A stretch of 9,282 nucleotides of DNA. Source: Pseudomonas sp. (GTDB lineage Bacteria > Pseudomonadota > Gammaproteobacteria > Pseudomonadales > Pseudomonadaceae). The stretch spans positions 1 through 9,282 of the forward strand of contig SKFV01000130.1 of NCBI GenBank assembly GCA_007117785.1. The letters are read 5' to 3'. The stretch's first letter is position 1; each line of letters opens with the position of its first letter. The translations under genes were made by a program, and so were the position numbers. The notes beneath the pieces were generated by a model. That model saw nothing but the letters and a program-made list of their open reading frames with translations. It was not told the origin of the DNA and made no database searches. Positions 7,139-9,282 of the stretch are shown here, piece after piece.

Positions 7139-7267
7139 ATGCGCCGTAAGCCGGATCCCATGTGGATTCTCGTCATTGTGTTCACCCTGGGGGTAGTAAC
7201 GACGGGGTATACCCAGAGCCTGTTGGATCGTAACGACTCAACGCCGAGTGTCAGTGCTCAGCCCTGA
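7139..7267 (+). CDS. Small single-pass membrane protein, unknown function
   Basis: A 42-residue ORF with a strong ribosome binding site (AAAGGAGAGG, with GGAGAGG ending six bases before the ATG). The product starts MRRKPDPM, giving a positive N-terminus, followed by one hydrophobic helix of about 19 residues (WILVIVFTLGVVTTGYTQS, 9-27), then a short polar tail rich in Asp, Ser and Thr ending in AQP. Positive-inside topology predicts a cytoplasmic N-terminus and a periplasmic tail. I recall similar short ORFs of the RKPD-hydrophobic type in Pseudomonas genomes, but could not check. The last 30 bases overlap the 3' end of fau on the opposite strand. The SD quality and coherent membrane-peptide architecture argue for a real gene; without alignment the function is unknown. 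Confidence 0.72.
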   Translation: MRRKPDPMWILVIVFTLGVVTTGYTQSLLDRNDSTPSVSAQP

Positions 7268-7855
7268 GAGCATTAGCCAGCTGTCCTTATCGGTAATAAT
7301 GCCATCCAGTGGAACATCCCAAAGGGCGATGGGTAGTGCCGTGACTTCCTGACAATGATGCGCCAGACCCAGCAGTTGCGGTCGTATCCAGTGTGAGCGC
7401 CGCTGCCTATAGGCCAGGCAGCGGTCATAGAAGCCTCCTCCCATGCCCAGGCGGTTGCCTTGGCGATCAAAGCCAACCAGTGGCAGCAGCAATAGATCCA
7501 GTTGCCAGGCTTTCACCTGCCTGCGTGGCGCCGGGGCCGGTTCGCAAATACCAAAACGGTTTTTAATCCAGCGCTGTCCGGGCCGCAGGCGTTGCAGGCG
7601 CATCTGCCCGCGTGGCCAGATACCACTGACAACCGGCAGGTAGCAGTGCTTGCCACGGCGTTGAGCCAGTTTGAGTAGCGGGGAAGGATCAATTTCGCCA
7701 TCGTTGGCCAGATACAGGCCGATATGTCGGCTGCGCCAGAAGGCTGGCAATTGGGCGATGCGACGACACAGCTTGCGGCTGGCAAGGGCTTGTTGAGTCT
7801 TGCTCAGGCGACGCCGTCGTTGGCGTAACTCACGGCGCCATTGGCCGCGGGTCAT
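7238..7855 (-). CDS. fau: 5-formyltetrahydrofolate cyclo-ligase
   Basis: The 205-residue cytoplasmic enzyme uses ATP to convert 5-formyl-THF to 5,10-methenyl-THF, returning the stored or inhibitory folate to one-carbon metabolism. Diagnostic features are an Arg-rich N-terminus (RRELRQRRRRLS, 7-18), the folate-binding NDGEIDPSPLL (51-61), and the signature GFDRQGNRLGMGGGFYDR (128-145), followed by LPIALWDVPLDGIIT (174-188). Length matches the family (about 180-205). The gene (ygfA in E. coli) directly follows 6S RNA here as in other gammaproteobacteria. Its ATG is only about five bases past the 3' end of 6S RNA, and the only SD-like bases (GGGGA, about 7863-7867) sit inside the terminal stem of 6S. 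Its 3' end overlaps the small membrane ORF by 30 bases. Confidence 0.95.
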   Translation of the reverse strand: MTRGQWRRELRQRRRRLSKTQQALASRKLCRRIAQLPAFWRSRHIGLYLANDGEIDPSPLLKLAQRRGKHCYLPVVSGIWPRGQMRLQRLRPGQRWIKNRFGICEPAPAPRRQVKAWQLDLLLLPLVGFDRQGNRLGMGGGFYDRCLAYRQRRSHWIRPQLLGLAHHCQEVTALPIALWDVPLDGIITDKDSWLMLSGLSTDTRR

Positions 7856-7860
7856 GAATG

Positions 7861-8040
7861 AGTCCCCGGGAGTGCCGCTGCCGGGTTAGCCCTTGAACCC
7901 GAAAGTTCAAGGCGGAGGATGCCGCCAGGCCTAAGGCTTTCCGTCATGCGGACATGCACACTGGCTTTGGCAAGCAGCCCCCTGGTACAGAAGTATCGGC
8001 TCAGGGACATCTCCAACTGGCAAACACCCCAGGGACAAAT
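7861..8040 (-). ncRNA. ssrS: 6S RNA
   Basis: On the minus strand, between zapA and fau as in E. coli, lies a roughly 180-nt sequence that matches gammaproteobacterial 6S RNA. The 5' end ATTTGTCCCTGGGGTG pairs with the 3' end CACTCCCGGGGACT to form the closing stem. The conserved CCCTGAGCCGATACTTCTG segment follows the first internal region. Near the 3' side is a perfect 8-bp hairpin, CCTTGAAC/GTTCAAGG (7891-7912), equivalent to the E. coli CCUUGAAC hairpin. 6S RNA mimics an open promoter and binds sigma-70 RNA polymerase in stationary phase, lowering transcription from many promoters; short pRNAs made on it release the enzyme. End positions are estimated from the closing stem and may be off by a few bases, particularly at the 3' side. 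A TACAGT at 8044-8049 may be part of a promoter; readthrough from zapA is also likely. Confidence 0.95.
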
Positions 8041-8079
8041 ATTACTGTACAGCATTTTCACCTTTAATTCATGTTTGCG

Positions 8080-8382
8080 TCAGGCCTGATGGCGAGCCAG
8101 GGCCTGATCCAGACGGCTAACCAGCTCGCTGATTTGTTGCTGTTGGTTGCTGAGCTCGCCATCTTTCTGCCGGCCGCCAGTGAGCATGTCGTGGCTGATA
8201 TTCAGTGCTGCCATGACGGCTATGCGCTCGACACCGACGACTTTGCCACTGTTGCGGATATCGCGCATCGTCTGGTCCAGGTGCCGGGCAGCCTGCTCCA
8301 GGTTGCTGCGTTCTTCCGGTGGACAGCTGACACGGTACTCCTTATCAAGAATGTACAAGGTGACGGTTTGTGGCTCGCTCAT
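8080..8382 (-). CDS. zapA: Cell division protein ZapA
   Basis: The 100-residue protein matches ZapA, which binds FtsZ at the division site and bundles its filaments. It opens with the beta-strand segment VTLYILDKEYRVSCPPEE (7-24) typical of the family, continues through AARHLDQTMRDIR and VGVERIAVMAALNISHDML (49-67), and ends in a Gln-rich coiled-coil helix (about 72-97) used for tetramerisation. Family length is about 100-110. The ATG at 8382 has GGAG eight bases upstream and overlaps the TGA of the upstream zapB-like gene by four bases (ATGA, 8379-8382), which suggests translational coupling. 6S RNA follows 39 bases after the stop, so zapA, 6S and fau may share a primary transcript. Confidence 0.95.
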   Translation of the reverse strand: MSEPQTVTLYILDKEYRVSCPPEERSNLEQAARHLDQTMRDIRNSGKVVGVERIAVMAALNISHDMLTGGRQKDGELSNQQQQISELVSRLDQALARHQA

Positions 8383-8597
8383 GAGTCATGCTCCAGAGAT
8401 TTAAGTCGAAGAATCATGGCTTCGACCTTCTGGCGGGCCAAATCGTTCTTTTCAATTAGCTGCAAACGTTCTTCACGCCAACTGCGCTCCTGCGTCAGCA
8501 GGTGCTGGTTCTGTTGCTGCAGGCGATCACAGAGCGTAATCAGTTCGTTCACCCGCAGGTTCAGCGTGTTGATATCCGGTTGATCGGTCGGCGCCAT
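8379..8597 (-). CDS. Small coiled-coil protein, ZapB-like (TIGR02449-type)
   Basis: A 72-residue, highly charged protein predicted to be almost entirely one coiled coil: hydrophobic heptad positions run from INTLNLRVNELI through ALERL-type repeats to the end, with the conserved block ERSWREERLQLIEKN (about 38-52) and the terminus MILRLKSLEHDS. This matches the short protein found directly upstream of zapA in Pseudomonas (PA5226-like) and is often described as ZapB-related. A role beside ZapA in Z-ring organisation is an inference from position and structure. The open frame reaches back to 8669 (96 residues), but ATG 8597 is preceded by AGGGA at eight bases and gives the usual length of about 70 residues. 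The longer version would also overrun the promoter region shared with ygfB. Its stop overlaps the zapA start. Confidence 0.85.
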   Translation of the reverse strand: MAPTDQPDINTLNLRVNELITLCDRLQQQNQHLLTQERSWREERLQLIEKNDLARQKVEAMILRLKSLEHDS

Positions 8598-8613
8598 CTT
8601 GTTTTCCCTGGAA

Positions 8614-8642
8614 TTGGCCATTTGTTGAGGCAGACCTATAGA
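8614..8642 (+). promoter_or_regulatory. Candidate sigma-70 promoter for ygfB-pepP
   Basis: TTGGCC (8614-8619) and TATAGA (8637-8642) are separated by exactly 17 bases and each matches the consensus at four of six positions. Transcription would begin near 8649, about 38 bases before ATG 8687. Its -10 shares three bases with the -10 of the opposing candidate promoter. Confidence 0.5.
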
Positions 8643-8669
8643 ATATCCACCTATCCATACATCCGGCAA
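8640..8669 (-). promoter_or_regulatory. Candidate sigma-70 promoter for the zapB-like/zapA/6S/fau unit
   Basis: On the minus strand, TTGCCG (8664-8669) and TATTCT (8640-8645) are separated by 18 bases. Transcription would start near 8633, giving a leader of about 36 bases before ATG 8597. If this promoter is real, the longer start of the zapB-like frame at 8669 cannot be used, which supports the shorter protein. Confidence 0.4.
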
Positions 8670-8686
8670 TGAGAGGCCCGCACCCT

Positions 8687-9259
8687 ATGGCACTAATGCC
8701 CGCCGTTTACGAGTATGACCGTTATGCTGAACTCTGCAATGATCTGGCTGTAGTTGGCCATCCGGCCGAGCTGCACGGTCACCTGGTCGGTCGCCTGGCA
8801 GCTGGTACCCGACTGGATCATGCAAGCTGGCTACGTGTGGCGCAAGAGCTGCTAGATGGTCGCGCAGGCCTGGCCGAGCCCGGCAAGGTCATGCTGATTC
8901 AGTTACATGATGCCACGCTGGCGCAACTGACAGACAGCGGCTTTGAGATTACCCTGTTGTTACCGGAAGACGATGCGCCCATCGCCCTGCGCAGTCAGGC
9001 CCTGGGTCAATGGTGCAACGGCTTTCTGGGAGGTTTTGGTCTGGTTGAGCGCGAGACAGAATTGAGCGAAGAAGCCAATGGCGTGCTGCATGATTTTGCT
9101 GCCATTGCGCAGATTCAGGCCGAGGCCGAAGACAGCGAAGCCAATGAAAGTGATTACATGGAAGTCATGGAATATGTGCGCATGGCCACGTTGATGCTGT
9201 TCAGCGAATGCCAGCCAGCCGACAAGGGCCAGCCCGAGCCGCCCGCCGCATTGCATTGA
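8687..9259 (+). CDS. ygfB: YgfB/UPF0149 family protein
   Basis: The 190-residue acidic, mostly helical protein belongs to the YgfB (UPF0149, YecA-like) family. Signatures are HPAELHGHLVGRLAAG (25-40) and QWCNGFLGGFGL (108-119), followed by an acidic stretch (EAEDSEANESD, 146-156) and EYVRMATLMLF (162-172). In P. aeruginosa, the YgfB homologue restrains expression of the amidase gene ampDh3 by acting against AlpA, which affects beta-lactam resistance; whether this holds here is inference. The gene sits upstream of pepP, as in E. coli and Pseudomonas. In-frame ATGs exist at 8669, 8687 and 8696. I chose 8687 because GAGAGG lies ten bases before it and nothing SD-like precedes 8669. Confidence in the family is high; confidence in the exact start is moderate. 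Confidence 0.9.
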   Translation: MALMPAVYEYDRYAELCNDLAVVGHPAELHGHLVGRLAAGTRLDHASWLRVAQELLDGRAGLAEPGKVMLIQLHDATLAQLTDSGFEITLLLPEDDAPIALRSQALGQWCNGFLGGFGLVERETELSEEANGVLHDFAAIAQIQAEAEDSEANESDYMEVMEYVRMATLMLFSECQPADKGQPEPPAALH

Positions 9260-9276
9260 GACAAACCGAGGTACGC

Positions 9277-9282
9277 ATGCAA
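9277..9282 (+). CDS. pepP: Start of the next gene, probably Xaa-Pro aminopeptidase (3' truncated by window edge)
   Basis: Only ATG CAA is present. The start is supported by GAGG five bases upstream and a 17-bp gap after the ygfB stop. The identity rests solely on conserved gene order: ygfB is followed by pepP and then ubiquinone hydroxylase genes in E. coli and Pseudomonas. No protein sequence is available to confirm it. Confidence 0.5.

Noticed and set aside
8071..8583. 170-codon plus-strand frame across zapA and the zapB-like gene
   Set aside because: It spans two confidently identified minus-strand genes and has no SD or family features.

Overview
The window looks like a core chromosomal segment of a Pseudomonas-type gammaproteobacterium. 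Gene content and protein sequences fit Pseudomonas sensu lato, possibly a marine lineage such as Halopseudomonas; the exact genus is inferred from remembered protein similarity, not from a search. Base composition is evenly GC-rich except for a short AT-rich stretch near 1308-1370. No transposase, integrase, phage gene, CRISPR array, tRNA or rRNA is visible.

Layout. (1) 1-1279 (+): the 3' part of a D-2-hydroxyglutarate dehydrogenase gene, cut by the window edge. (2) 1280-1535: an intergenic stretch holding a large, nearly perfect inverted repeat with two nested hairpins, the most unusual non-coding structure here. (3) 1536-2222 (+): a fumarylacetoacetate hydrolase family enzyme, convergent with rpiA (2246-2920, -). 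(4) rpiA is divergent from the biosynthetic threonine deaminase ilvA (3045-4559, +), which runs into an oppositely oriented membrane diguanylate cyclase (4561-6411, -) with one base between the stop codons. (5) An EVE-domain protein (6478-6948, -) lies just upstream of the cyclase. (6) A 42-residue single-pass membrane peptide (7139-7267, +) overlaps the end of fau antisense. (7) The conserved block zapB-like - zapA - 6S RNA - fau runs on the minus strand (8597 to 7238). It is divergent from a ygfB/UPF0149 gene (8687-9259, +), which is followed by the first two codons of a gene that is probably pepP.

How the parts work together. The left half is central metabolism: D-2-hydroxyglutarate is the by-product of SerA in serine synthesis, RpiA serves the pentose phosphate pathway, IlvA opens isoleucine synthesis, and the FAH-family protein probably handles acylpyruvates or oxaloacetate. 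The right half is the classical gammaproteobacterial 6S locus, combining division-ring factors (ZapA and a coiled-coil partner), the RNA polymerase-binding 6S RNA and folate repair (Fau), with YgfB-PepP across a compact divergent promoter.

Several starts were moved from the longest open frame to a codon with a better Shine-Dalgarno sequence (FAH protein, rpiA, ilvA, the cyclase, the zapB-like gene, ygfB). I do not see a clearly novel multi-gene system. The items most worth a second look are the 1370-1479 repeat, the 6S/fau junction and the small antisense-overlapping membrane ORF.
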